Shown piece by piece: positions 22,139-33,019 of a DNA stretch of 38,397 bases (position 1 is its first letter; every line of letters begins with the position of its first letter). Origin of the DNA: Hypholoma sublateritium FD-334 SS-4 (Eukaryota; Basidiomycota; Agaricomycetes; Agaricales; Strophariaceae); NCBI GenBank assembly GCA_000827495.1, contig KN817669.1:12000-50396 (forward strand), read 5' to 3'. The notes under the pieces were generated by a model that saw only the letters and a program-made list of their open reading frames with translations, searched no databases and was not told the origin of the DNA. The translations under genes and the position numbers were made by a program.

Positions 22139-22619
22139 ATGTGGGGAGGATTCACTGCGAGGTAAGCAAACAACCACAACCCCGCTGGCGCCGTTTGACA
22201 GCCCACACCACCTATATAGCCCCTCGCACTGCCATACGCCTCCGACAGGGCCACTTGGGGCCCCTACGCCCTGCACACCGCCCACACCGCCTTCCCGTCC
22301 CTCGGAGCAGACACCTGCGACCCACGGCGGCTGCATGCGTCATGTGGGCAGGCAGGTAAGTCCACCCCCCCGACGTTACCCGACCCCTCCCGCAGCAGCG
22401 GCCGGTGCCACGTCCTCGCTTGGCGGGGCTGTTGCTGCAGCAGAGCGACGCCCGGCGAGCTTGTGGGACCAATTGGCCATTCTGGCGCCGTCTCGCAGCC
22501 ATGAACACCGCCGCCGCCGCCGGCCGGGCCACCCTGTGCTTTTCGCAGTACCGCGTGTGTCCAGCTCCCACCTCGCAGTGTCGCGAGGCTTCGCCAGGTG
22601 CCACGTCACCTCGGGCTGA
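22139..22619 (+). CDS. Predicted spliced ORF inside transposon copy 2
   Basis: The exons 22139-22161, 22249-22355 and 22396-22619 join at strong sites: donors GTAAGC and GTAAGT, acceptors CCGACAG and CCCGCAG. They give an uninterrupted frame of 118 codons including the stop. The same frame is also open upstream of the ATG to 21827, so a longer product from another start is possible. The product starts MWGGFTAR, is rich in Ala, Arg, His and Pro, and has no known domain or transposase motif. High GC makes chance open frames likely, yet two consecutive introns that keep frame are less expected by chance. Function unknown. Confidence 0.35.
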
Positions 22620-23169
22620 GGGCTTTTGGCAGCGTAGGCGGCTCCGGACCACCCGTGGCTGGCAGCCTTGCCCCGCAGTGCTGTTGCACGCGGCCATTGC
22701 CCGCCGTTTGCTGTTCGCCGTAGTTATCTTTATGTAGTATTGTTGTATTAAGTGTTTTTAATTTAAATAATTTAATTTAATTTAATTCAGATTATGTAAG
22801 CTGATTTTTTGTAGTGTGTGGACTTGGGGTTGATTTGCTATGGATGTCCATGGATTGTCCATGGACTGTCCATGGATTGTCCATGGACTGTCCATGGACA
22901 GATTATTGTAGCTCTCTGAGGTCAAATGGTCAAAGTTTGTCCAAGGACTGTCCTTGGACTGTCCATGGACTGCAGTTGGACATCATCAGGACTGAATATC
23001 ATCTGCTGCAGACAGTGCGCGGACAAAAAAAACTGTCCGTGGACTGTCCAAAACCCTTTTGATATATTTTTAACAAAAATCCATTTTTCATAAAAGTCCA
23101 CGGACAGTCCATGGATATATGGCTGTCCGCGGACATCCTGCGGACTAGGTGGGGGACTGTAAAGTATTG

Positions 23170-23177
23170 CCTGTCAC
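23170..23177. repeat. Target-site repeat, site B partner (CCTGTCAC)
   Basis: This is the reverse complement of 17827-17834. It lies immediately right of transposon copy 2, inside an intron of the WD40 gene. Confidence 0.8.
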
Positions 23178-23215
23178 GGTGGCACGGTGCCATACCATGA
23201 TATAGATATGCTCAC

Positions 23216-23584
23216 GGGAATTCCGCTAAACCTCAGGAGGTGGATGTTGCCGTTAGCCGTTCCCGCAACCAGGTGCTCCTCTAGCTGAGGATGCCACGAC
23301 AGCGTAGTCACAGGGACTTGATCGCCAACAGACACTTTTCTGTGTATCGTATAAGCGCCCGTTTCATATACCTCAAAAATGGTAGTTAGCCTCGAATTTA
23401 CCACTCTGGTCGTATTTTAGAGCCTTACATCAATAATGCCAGACTCATAGCCAACAGCCAAGTACCTGCCGTCGAGGGAAAGAGAGATACACCGGATCGT
23501 GCTTCTGTCTTGCGTCCATATTGTTTTTGTCAGTGTAAGAGACGATGTCAATGTAATAGGCCTGGGAGAGGTGAAAATGTTCAT
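23216..23584 (-). CDS. WD40-repeat membrane protein 1, 5' part
   Basis: The ATG at 23584 (MNIFTSPRPITLTSS) opens exon 1 (23584-23429). A GTAAGG intron follows, then exon 2 (23371-23216). The exons contain the blades IRCISLSLDGRYLAVGYES and VTTLSWHPQLEEHLVAGTAN. Exon 2 ends at a GTGAGC donor; the intron runs into the transposon at 23170 and resumes at 17827 on the other strand, where a branch-like GCTGAC and the acceptor TGTCAAG precede exon 3 with matching phase. In the restored order the intron would be 72 nt, typical of the neighbours. The gene is divergent from the gene at 24392, with about 800 bp between them. Confidence 0.72.
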
Positions 23585-24391
23585 TTTTGTCGCTGGTTAT
23601 GTTGTTGGTTAAGAAGTTAAAAATGGGGGTGAAATGACCGGAATTCTAGTCGCCTCAGAGATAGTATTGGTTGTATGTCCAATGGCATTTGCATTGGGAA
23701 TTTCCAGCACTTGGCCCCCGAGGAGTCTTGAATCGTATCTTTGGGAGCTGAATCTGTGTACCTTTGAAACAGAGTCGAGTAAAACATGAGGTGGGGAGTG
23801 CAGGCAAGGTGCAGGCCGCTATCGTCTTGGAACCATATGTTGTCTGGTGGATGCGGCCCGCAATGAGCAAATTAAAATGGCCGAGTTTCGCCCTATATGT
23901 ATGACAGCTTTGCCTCGAGGCAAGCTCAGCTTCTCGTTTACCTTTTGTTCCTCTGTTTTGAGATTCTATCGAGGTTCATATGACTACTGTAGTAAGATTT
24001 TGCCCACACTAATTTCGCCCCCAATAATCTGGAGTAGGAGTCTTATCACAGCATTCAGATGATATAAATTGACGGCCTTAAAATTTTTTGGACCTCCTCC
24101 ACTTCCGAATCCGACTACGACGGTCGTCTGTTACGAATTCTAGAAGCAGAGATTGGACATCTACATTTTCACACAAACACGAAATTAGGTCGCATTCAGG
24201 TTTGGACATTGGAATCCAAATCTTGGGAAGAACACGTTGTGAAACGCGGGGAAAGCATGGTGTTGAAAATCGAAGAAATGGTTCGGGAGCCATACTGGCT
24301 TGGGTTGGTCTGTAATGCTCGTCGGCGTCAAATATTTTGCTAAGTACTATGAGGGATTCCATCCCTACCCGCAACGCCCTTTGTTACTACT
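23585..24391. other. Divergent intergenic region
   Basis: This lies between the WD40 gene 1 start (-) and the gene at 24392 (+) and should hold both promoters. It also contains an orphan open frame (24070-24343), listed separately. No clear TATA box was picked out. Confidence 0.4.
24070..24343 (+). pseudogene. Orphan exon-like open frame
   Basis: The frame is open between TAA codons for about 90 codons and reads TSESDYDGRLLRILEAEIGH, then GRIQVWTLESKSWEEHV and a C-terminus ARRRQIFC. The composition is protein-like and includes an SESDYDG motif, similar in style to the SEDESDYDE of the next gene. It has no ATG near its start and no clear acceptor. It may be the last exon of a lost gene. Confidence 0.35.
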
Positions 24392-25897
24392 ATGAGTGCC
24401 TTACCCGACCGAGCGCAGAATAGTACTCCGACTTGGTTTACAACCCTTGTTAATAGATCAGAAAGAAGAGGAGGTCCCCAGCGCCAAGGAACGTTGAATG
24501 ACTGGTTTCAACGACCCAATGCAGCAGAAATAGAGGCAAGGCTCTTAGCTCGGAGCGAAAATCAGCAGAACACTAGTAGTCAGCCAGACGTCATTATGAG
24601 CCCTCCAGCTCCCCCCCTCAATGCAACTAGTACTTCTCAGGTATATATTTTATGCGGTCGTCTTTCGAGTCGTAGATTGATTTGAGGTATAATTTCAGAA
24701 CACTCCGAGTCCAGCAGAGCGAGGCGTAGTCTATGTCCACGCAGACTATGTTACTCGAGAAGACCTAACAGCATTCGGTAGTAATCTTCTCTCTTCGGTC
24801 ACAAGAAACATTGAAGATGTGTCTGGGAGAATTACTGCCGCAGTAAATCGTAACATCGAAGAACTTAGTCAAGTACGGTCAAACGGTAATTCCTCCACAC
24901 GCAAGTCGGGGCTCCCACTGAGGCGGAGTGCAGGGACAAATGCAAACCATGTGCGTGTTGAATTCCGACTGCAGGAAATAAACAAATAAATTTTTGATCT
25001 AGAAATCAGTGCGAGAGCATTTCAGGCGCCTCTCAGCCAATTATTTTCAAACTCGTGCGTCAGCGGACGAGTCGAAGCGCTTTGACGAAGCGAAGAAAGA
25101 AAATCCTGCGTGCGAATCATGCACTCCAGCTAGCTTCCGATTGTATCTGGACGGACCCCCCAGATGCGAATGGAACAAGTCTGCCGCCCGAGTATTTTCT
25201 CGAAGCTTTGTAGAATACCATAATTTTCCTGAGGATCAGCACGGAGCTGTCTTACTCGAGGCGCAGAAAATGGCTCTAACGCGCATAAAAACCATCAAAG
25301 CCGAGTACGTACTTTCGCAACGCTCTACTCAGATCCAATTAGCGAAAGCTAGAGAGGCACGGAGACGGGAAAGACGGGCAAATGTGAGTGATTTTCACAT
25401 TCCTCGTTCTAGCGTATTCTGACTCCAGAACCGGGAGCGCATAGTTATTTCACCAACGACTCGAATCTTGCAATTTACATCCCGGAACAAGGAAGCACAG
25501 GGAGCTCATTGCGGCGCTTGGGGTCGACGGAGTGTCTGAGGACGAATCTGACTACGACGAGCTGGAAACTAATCTTCCTTCACGTACGCGGGCACCTCGA
25601 TACTATATATTGCACGCTCGCTGGCGCAACCCAGCCTTACGTCCATTCTTACATGTTCTCGACCTCATTTATTGCATTGTCAGAAGGGTATCCCTGCGAA
25701 GGAGGGGGGCATACACTCGACAGCGCCAAGACAGCTCAACGTCAATCCGGTATACAGCGAAATCCTCATTTGTCCCTGGCTGCTCCATTTCGGTATACTC
25801 TCCCGAGTGGTTAGCTTCACACGCGGATGTTACTTTTGTTGTTCGTCCATCACCCGGCACCTACAATTTCAGCCATGAGCTTGACGTTATCAAGTGA
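24392..25897 (+). CDS. Uncharacterised Agaricomycete-type family protein
   Basis: The start is MSALPDRAQN. Exons run from 24392 to about 24641, 24700 to 24951, 25004 to 25383 and 25429 to 25897. The third intron has a good GTGAGT donor. A further intron or a frameshift is needed near 25444-25495 to reach the frame HRELIAALGVDGVSEDE. Features in order are a Ser/Pro-rich N-terminus, a predicted coiled coil (NLLSSVTRNIEDVSGRI), SVREHFRRLSANYF, a charged helix (KAREARRRERRAN), the acidic SEDESDYDE, then ARWRNPALRPFLHVLD and YSPEWLASHADV. I recall the SxDESDxE...WRxPxLRPFLxxxD pattern from a large family of Agaricomycete proteins of unknown function. Its members are often found with the family of the split gene at 13523/21276; that association is from memory. 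Confidence 0.68.
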
Positions 25898-26163
25898 GTA
25901 GAAATATTCCACTCCAACTTCGCCTCATTTTTTTCCAGACTGATTCTTGGCCCCGAGTTTCATTGAAAATAATAGAGATGGAATAATTTCGTAGACATGT
26001 ACACGGATATCGAGATATTGTCAGCGACACTGGAAATGAATTGATAATCAGATGAACCAGCTCGAATTCAGACCTGACAGCGACTTCGGGGCCTGTTCCC
26101 AGCGAATATGTACTTAAGCCTCTGCCAGTCTGGTTATAGTCAGAACATATCCCATCAACCACC

Positions 26164-27903
26164 ATGGACGTGAGCTTATGCACACGTGAACAAGTCTACG
26201 GCCCATGCGGAAACATCGTTCAAGTAAACATCTCTCCCGATGGGAGATTTATAGCTATTGGGACGGTTACAAAGATATTGACAGTAGGTTTCCTCCGTCT
26301 GAATATATGAGCGTCGCGTTAAAGCCAAGTTTACATAGATACACATGCGCCATGGCGCTCGACCCCACCCATGGGGAATCGTTGCTGAGCTCCACGAGCA
26401 ATACGAACAGAATTCCGCACGAGGCTTTGCGGGTTTACTTTGGCATCCCCACGAACCACGCATGCTCCTAGTCGCGTGCCCCAACGGACTCATATATAAG
26501 CTGTCATTCGACGATCCCGTGAGTGGCTTGATATTTTATCTGCAACACAAGCTGTACGATCTGGATAGGGTGATGCTCACGATGTGGGTCTTACGACTCG
26601 TCGCATCATCAACCTCCGCGAGGAATGCTTCCTCGTCGACGCCACCATGACTCACATCGCCATGAACGAAGCAGCGTCGGAGATTACTGCATTCATTGGT
26701 ACCAGACTGCTCACATACGGGGAGCCATTTTCAGGTAAGCGATCCCTTGAATGGACTGTGAGAAATCGTATTTGCTTACCTGCTACATATTTCAGGCCAT
26801 TACACACGAGCAGATGTATACCGCGAATGCATCCCCGATAGACTTGTTGGGCAATCGCCTTTGCAGATTTGGTACGTCGACTCCACCCATGTGGCCATCG
26901 TGTACTCCACCTCCATCTTGTAAGTGCTTTGATATAGACACCATTCGGTATATGCTAACCCCTCATTCACGATCAGTGTATATATTCCTGTCGCCCCTTA
27001 TCTGCGCGTTTGGATGATAGACATTCCTCAGGCTAGAGCGCTGTAAGTCCTTAGGCAGTAGTCAATTTATTAAGAGCTCACAGATGATCGGCAGGGTATC
27101 GGCTACGCTGTCTCCCGACAAAACTTTGCTTGTCGGCCTCACGCAATCCGGCCAAGCAGACGTATATTCCATGACGACACGCCGCTTCGTGTCTACCATC
27201 GGATTAAATCAAGTCTCACTTCACGGTCTAGCGACGGCAGCATTTTTCAACTGGGACAAAATTTTGTTTTCCCGAGATGACGAGACGTCGCTGTTAGTTG
27301 CGGCCGACGTCTTGGGCCCCGTACACAAGCTTTCAAAATTTGTCCCGTTCACGAGATTTGACCCATGTAAGTGACACAATTTTAATTGTATCAATATACA
27401 CTCCTCAAATTTACTGATGAATATGTGCCTGATCTAGTCCGCATCATGGTCAGTCTTATGATTTTAAATATAATAACGCTCGCTGACACAGGGCTCTGTC
27501 ACAAGGCCATACATTGCTGACCCGGCGAACTTGAACGTAGTTGGGCTTATTGTCCCCGACGTATGTCTAGATCTCTCCGCATGGTTTATACTTTATCATG
27601 ACCCAAACATGCCTACAGAATTTCCAGACATCGGACGAGATTATAGAGGGGATTGATGATCGGGTCAACAAGAATGAATCTGAAGTCATAGTCGCTCAGC
27701 CAGCGAAGCCCACTGAACCTGCAAAGCTTGCGCGTTTTAGTTTTACACAGGCCGCATTTGTGATGCACGGTACGGGAGCGATTTTTTGGATCGTCTGGAG
27801 ATTCAGTCTGTTGGAAACTAAGACCTCGCAAGACGCAATTTGGGCAGGATTTTGTTCCGGTTTTGTTATGTCCTTGACGTGGATCTTAATGTGGTCGGGC
27901 TAA
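26164..27903 (+). CDS. WD40-repeat membrane protein 2
   Basis: The ATG at 26164 has a strong Kozak-like context (CCACCATGG). Nine exons can be chained with phase kept: 26164-26283, 26339-26518, 26569-26734, 26795-26919, 26977-27042, 27095-27366, an 11-nt exon 27438-27448, 27492-27560 and 27619-27903. Blades include VQVNISPDGRFIAIGT, FAGLLWHPHEPRMLLVACPN, VAIVYSTS and SATLSPDKTLLVGLTQSG. The C-terminus has a charged linker and two hydrophobic stretches (MHGTGAIFWIVW and SGFVMSLTWILMWSG), suggesting a tail that spans the membrane twice or a hairpin. It matches copies 1 and 3 in blade order. Partner and function are unknown; WD40 propellers generally act as protein-binding scaffolds. Confidence 0.8.
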
Positions 27904-28122
27904 TTTTTGACTGTACGCATATATCGATAACCCTTCCTACGTATGCCGGATACACATACATGTTGAAATGATCATGACATTGCGTGCTTTCGACGAAATG
28001 GATCACATGAAACGTACAAGTCAACACTAGTCTGACATCATGTGGTAGTACTTACGTGCTATCGCAAGTTTTCCTTTGATCAACGTTCGGCCGCAGTATA
28101 GAACTTCCCCCAATCCACTACG
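27904..28122. other. Short intergenic spacer
   Basis: This 219-base spacer lies between WD40 gene 2 and gene X-A. A TATAGAAC sequence at about 28097 lies 26 bp before the next ATG. Nothing else was seen. Confidence 0.4.
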
Positions 28123-30140
28123 ATGGAGCCAGTTAGGTTAGAAGGTTCCGAAGACGTCAATTATCCATGTCCTATAGGCGATCTGGAGAGCGAAGTGGTG
28201 AGTCAAATCAGCACTCGCGTTCCACCAGATGGCATGTCTGTCTAAAGTGGCGCTTATACGTTCAGATGATGGGTATAGATTTGCCTGCGAAGATTCAAGA
28301 ACTACGTTTGGGTAGGAGGGATGTGTTCAGCACGGCATTACCGCAGACACCCAACAAAAGTATGGATAACGACGACCTCGCCTATGCTCTCGAAACTCCT
28401 AGCAAACCAGCCAAGTTGGCATCACCACGTTTTCCAGGACATTTATCGTTTGTGATATTTCTCAATAGATGGACAGCAAAGTTCGACTAACGCAAACGTA
28501 AACGCCAGTGCAAGTAAGGCCCGAGGATATTACAAGCGATATGAAGACCTGGAAATCGCATATGAAAGACCGAAACCTAAATTACTATCCTTGATCAGAG
28601 CAGTGGTTCCCGATCCCATTCCAGAAGAAAAGGTCGAAGTATTGGCAGATCTCGTTCTAGCTGCTTGGTCGCTGGACGAAATCGAAGCCATCCTCGTGAC
28701 GCTACGTTCGGAACTTCCTTTGCTTACCATCTTGACTAGGGTGAGCGATATCACCAACATCACTCATGATCAGCGGAAAGTATCCGAAAACAGCAACAAT
28801 GGTGTAGCGCCGAAGGGAGAAGTCGAATCTGCTGCCAGACATGGAGGTTAGTCTTTCTTATAAGGACGCCACGGTTGAAATTAATTGATTTTTCTAGTAG
28901 GTCGCATCATCCACTACACTGGTGCAGATACTTTTCAAGTTCCACGTCAACGCCAAAGTGCGTCATACAATGTTGCGAGTTATTCGGCCAGCACCCCCAG
29001 AAGTCGTGCAACTAGCGTCGTCAGCCGCGCAGATATAGACGTCAGTGAGGCAGCCAGCGGCATCAGTCACGCAGCCAACAGCATCAGCCTTGCAGCCAGC
29101 AAAATCAGCGACGCATCCAAGACACCAAGAAGAAATAGCCTAGCTGCCAGCGAAATCAGTTATGCACCTAGCAATATCAGTCATGGCCGCCGTAGCACTA
29201 GCCCTAGGCCTGCCGAGGAAATTGGACGCAGCCCGCCTCTTCGAGCAAGGTATATAAGTGTTGACAGTTCTACATCGTGCTGATCTCACTTTTTCGTAGT
29301 ACTAGCCTTGCCAGTGAATACAATGCAGCCCCACAGAGTAGCCACCACAGTCCACCAGCAACGCCCACCGATCTTGAAATACCAGGGTTCGAATCTAACA
29401 ATATTGCAGATGTTTCGATTCACGACTGATTTTGTATGATAGATTCAACGACGATGATTCATCCCCAAAAGTAGAGGAACCCCGTGAGCTTTCAGCGTTT
29501 ACCCCTGATGCAAGGCGAGTTCCAGCGTTGAACTCTGGTAATGTCCAAAAACTGACGTCGGTCAACAATCTAGGTCAAATGATGGCTCCAGTCCTCATGC
29601 TGACGAAGTGCCGACTGCTGACCTGGGTACATCAGATCGAGGTAGGTGCAACATTTGGAGCTTCCGCACCACAGCCATCTCACTCAGGAAATAGTTTCCC
29701 TGCTCAACGTTGTTTGGGACCAAGGGAGCGTCACGAACTCTTCATTCACCGGCAGTATGTATTGGACGATGTCAAATTCTGACTCGCCTTTGCGCTTTGA
29801 GGACCTATTCTTGGATTCTCGAGCAGTCCCCGGTCACATACACATCCATAACAACAATGCGAGTGCGAAGACGCCAGAGGTCTTTCTCTTGGTGGGACAA
29901 ACCGATTTTAATGATCGCAACTCATGGACATGGTGCGACATAACCTCGGTGTACACACCAGAACTGATCGTCAAACTGCCCTTTGTCTTACACCCGTTGC
30001 ACCCGGATAATGCCCTCAAATTGGACGAGAATTATGTACCTAGGTATGTTTTGTTGGCAGGTCTCAAACAAAAATGGCGGGTGGCAGGTCGGCCTCCTCC
30101 CCCCGTTCCAACAAGAACATCGGCAAGAAAACGCACATAA
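28123..30140 (+). CDS. Uncharacterised protein X-A
   Basis: The start MEPVRLEGSEDVNYP is at 28123. At least eight exons with short introns follow, for example donors at about 28198, 28741 and 28848 and an acceptor at 29688. The N-terminal third has a helical part (LVLAAWSLDEIEAILVTLRS). The middle is Ser/Ala-rich and disordered, including a 7-residue repeat (see 29044-29186). The C-terminal domain reads EIVSLLNVVWDQG, YWTMSNSDSPLRF, PGHIHIHNNN and DENYVPRYVLLAGLKQKWR, then a Pro/Arg tail. The 29400-29690 part has more than one possible exon arrangement. It is a paralogue of the next gene, sharing N-terminus and C-terminal domain. No known catalytic motif. Confidence 0.68.
29044..29186 (+). 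repeat. 21-bp minisatellite coding AASxISx
   Basis: Six to seven imperfect 21-bp units (GCAGCCAGC-xxx-ATCAGC-xxx) inside gene X-A encode A-A-S-x-I-S-x repeats, interrupted once by a TPRRN insert. The strict 7-residue period with Ala and Ile at fixed places could form an amphipathic helix. Confidence 0.65.
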
Positions 30141-30511
30141 ATTGTGATTTGGGTGGAGGGTTCATTCGTGTACAAGAATACAATAGAATTGATCCGGCCA
30201 ATATTTTGTCCAAATGGCAATCAATGTAACGTCAGCTTCAAAGACGAGCGCAGTCTTATCATGATTGCTCATATAGCTTTCGCCTATTGATCACGCAGAA
30301 ATCATTATCCTAAAACAGAATAGCTATGTGCCGTTAAGCGTTAGGAAGCCCTCATCATGATCTTGAGATGGATCTATCTTATCATGAAGTTGATGCGCAT
30401 GCGTACGTCAATATTGTGTCCGTGCTTCCCATTCGCGCCTCCTGCCTTTGTCAGCCCCCGCAGTATATATATTGCGCGCGAGCCCAAACGAAGGTGAGTT
30501 ACTTTCCCGTC
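30141..30511. other. Intergenic region upstream of gene X-B
   Basis: This holds the 3' side of X-A and the promoter of X-B. A TATATATATT run is at 30464-30473. No gene was seen. Confidence 0.4.
30464..30473 (+). promoter_or_regulatory. Possible TATA box of gene X-B
   Basis: TATATATATT lies about 40 bp before the ATG at 30512. The placement is plausible for a fungal core promoter with a short leader, but it is unproven. Confidence 0.3.
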
Positions 30512-33019
30512 ATGAATATCGTTAAACTTGAAGGTCATGATGACCCGCTTTACGCAGGTGGCGCCGCAGAGATGGTAGGTGTGCAGATTACATCTTTTTG
30601 GGGGCACTCCTAACGCATGTACATGTACATCATAGCTTTCGCAGTTGAACCTACTATCGGAAGCAGCTCAGGCACATATATGGAATGTCCCCCGAAGGCT
30701 GGGATACAACGACTTACGCCGGCATCCACTCGATGTCAGGCGTTATTCAGAACGAATGTGAGGTTTGAAGCGAGTATCCGGTATCTCATAAACTGACGAA
30801 CTTTCTAGCGAAGAAGAAACAATGCAACAAAATGCAACCGCGCCGCGACTATTTAGCCCACCCCTTCCTCCCGAGTTGCGTATCACGTCCGGTTTTAACG
30901 AATAACGCTCTGACAGCACGTTAGGAGGGTTCATTCAAGTGGGTCTCTTCGCCGAACACCGGGGCCTCATCGAAGGCTGGTACTCTCACCTCCCGTTCCG
31001 ACGTCCAATCTCTCAGCCCGTGCAGACACACGCTCACCCGAATACCTGTCTGAACAAAGTGATTCGGATGAGCCAGACCTCCAGGTTAGTCCGCCATCTC
31101 GTATACGCAAGCCCATCTGCTCAAAAGTGAACTGAATAGAAAAAGGACCGTCGCCGTTCCCGCCGGGTATCGGATCGATTAAGAACACCTCACGAATTGG
31201 CAAGTGTAAGTCTTCGCGCACAAATCGCAGACCATTGACATTATGTATATAGCCTCCTACGCCTCCTAGCACGGGGAGGCACCAACGACAATGTGAGACT
31301 AATGAAGACGTGGCAGCAAGTCCTGAACAGAGGTCCCTGCGCTCGTCGAGTAAGCGGGCACGAGAAGGCAGTGCGATAGTGGTGAGTCTATATTTTTCAG
31401 ACTGTTTACTGAACTCAATATTCGGCAGACCGCTCCATCTTCCGACATAGGCAGACGCGCGGCGCAACCAGTCGTGGTGCACGTTCCGAACTCGGAATCC
31501 GATGAGTACAGCACCGAGCGGGCGAACACGCCCACCCGAAGCAATTCAGTGCTTCAGTACTCTGCGGTAAGCCAGTCGATAACTTCCGTGCCACTCATCT
31601 CTCTGAATCATAAGCAGAGAGACCCGATTGCTACCAAAAGCAAGCGCATGGGTCAGGTAGCGCAGAGATCTCCTGAGACGGAGTCTCGCGGGCACCTTAC
31701 GCGCACGCCAGCTCCAGCACCCATCCTACCCCCCCGAAATGAAGAGACTTTCAGAATAGGCAGTCCTTCCGCGTCCCGAGGCTTTGTGAGTCCACGATCT
31801 TGAATCTCGCTCCCCTCTTCCGCTTCAACTTGTCAATAGATAGCACCAGCCTCTAAGGGAAAGCGCAGGGAGCAATTAGCGCAGGGACCACCTGAATCTG
31901 AATCTGAAGGAACAGTCGCGCCTCTGCACCAAATCGCGCCCTCCAAGACTGTGCCAAGTCCTTCTGTTGTAAGTCCACATCTTGAGTGCCAACTGCCTCT
32001 CTAACTCGTTAATAGGCGGCCTCAGCCTTTGCCAAGGGCAAGCGCGGAGCGCAGACAGACCAGGAGTCGTCGAAATCAGCACCCGAAAGAGAAAAACCAA
32101 AAACGCCTCAGAAACCGGCCACGCCGCCAGGAAGTGTATTAACGGTGAGCCCGACAAATTTATAGCTCATGGGGCCTATCGACATTACTTCGACAGTCAC
32201 AGACACCCGCCAGCAAAGGAAAGGATCGCGCGTTATCAACCACGCAGTCGCAGTTGCCGGAGGAAGTCCGACCGTCAGTCATAGCTAGCGCTTCACAGCG
32301 TTCAAGAGCATCTCCAGAGAGCATCTCTGCACAGGAAATTGACCTTGGCGATGACGAACGAGCCTCTGTTTTCAGTTCTGTGAGCATTAAATTGGCCATG
32401 AGAAAAAATATCACGAACTCACGAACACGTATAGGTCAGCACTCGACATCAAAAACCAGCCCGGCTTCCCAAGCTGAGAATTTTGCAGGACTTGTTCAAC
32501 GCACATGGGCCTGTACTTGGCCGTGGAGGTGACGAATTCAATCTGTATACCAAAATTCCTTACTAATATTTGACTGCAGTTCGAAGGCTAGCAGATGTCT
32601 CGATTAAAATTGTGGGGAAAAAGGAGGCGCCCGTTGCGCGATTCGCCCACTCGCAGATCCACTTTGCAGACACCATTTGGACTGTTTCCGATTGGTCAGG
32701 TGGAGTTGTTGAGTTTGATATAATTGACGCGGCTCCCGGGGACATTCATTTTCATCGGAATCGTCTAACGGACTCGGTGGACATATGGATGAGAACAGCG
32801 GACCCGGTGGGATGGAAACAGTGCACGGATTCCTGGCTTGTATATACGATGGGAGCGCTCGCCGATTTACATCCCTTGAACAGCAAGTATATCTTAGACG
32901 CAAGTGGGGACACTTTCGTGCCCTATTATATAACAGCAAGTACCTACAAGGGTAGAAAAAGGAAAGACGGAGGGCTTGTCACGTTCAACGCTACTTCACC
33001 TTACATTGTTAACCAATAG
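30512..33019 (+). CDS. Uncharacterised protein X-B, paralogue of X-A
   Basis: The start MNIVKLEGHDDPLYAGG parallels the X-A start. Many short exons follow. The middle is a long basic, Ser/Pro-rich disordered region that includes three repeated exons (see 31618-32143). The C-terminal domain reads LRILQDLFNAHGP, ARFAHSQIHFADTIWTVSD, PGDIHFHRNRLTDSVDIWM and FVPYYITASTYKGR, ending at 33019. It shares with X-A the order aromatic segment (xxWT), PGxIHxH, then VPxY near the C-terminus. Exons between 30760 and 31140 were chosen because the frame LSARADTRSPEYLSEQ is the protein-like one; details may be wrong. No catalytic motif or membrane segment is seen. It lies head-to-tail between X-A and WD40 gene 3. 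Confidence 0.66.
31618..32143 (+). repeat. Exon-intron tandem duplication inside gene X-B
   Basis: Three consecutive exons start with related blocks: IATKSKRMGQVAQRSPETES, IAPASKGKRREQLAQGPPES and AFAKGKRGAQTDQESS. The introns between them are also alike: donor regions GTGAGTCCACGATCTTGA and GTAAGTCCACATCTTGA, acceptor regions CTTGTCAATAG and CTCGTTAATAG. The unit of exon plus intron (about 170-220 bp) was therefore copied at DNA level. Confidence 0.7.

Larger units (their letters stand above)
21278..23169. mobile_element. 1,892-bp non-autonomous DNA transposon, copy 2
   Basis: This copy has the same length and content as 15935-17826 in reverse orientation. All open frames in the two copies translate identically, so the copies are identical or nearly so. 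It separates the 5' part of the large uncharacterised gene (left) from the 5' part of the WD40 gene (right). Such a perfect inverted pair 3.45 kb apart is a good substrate for recombination and also a likely place for assembly error. Confidence 0.85.
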
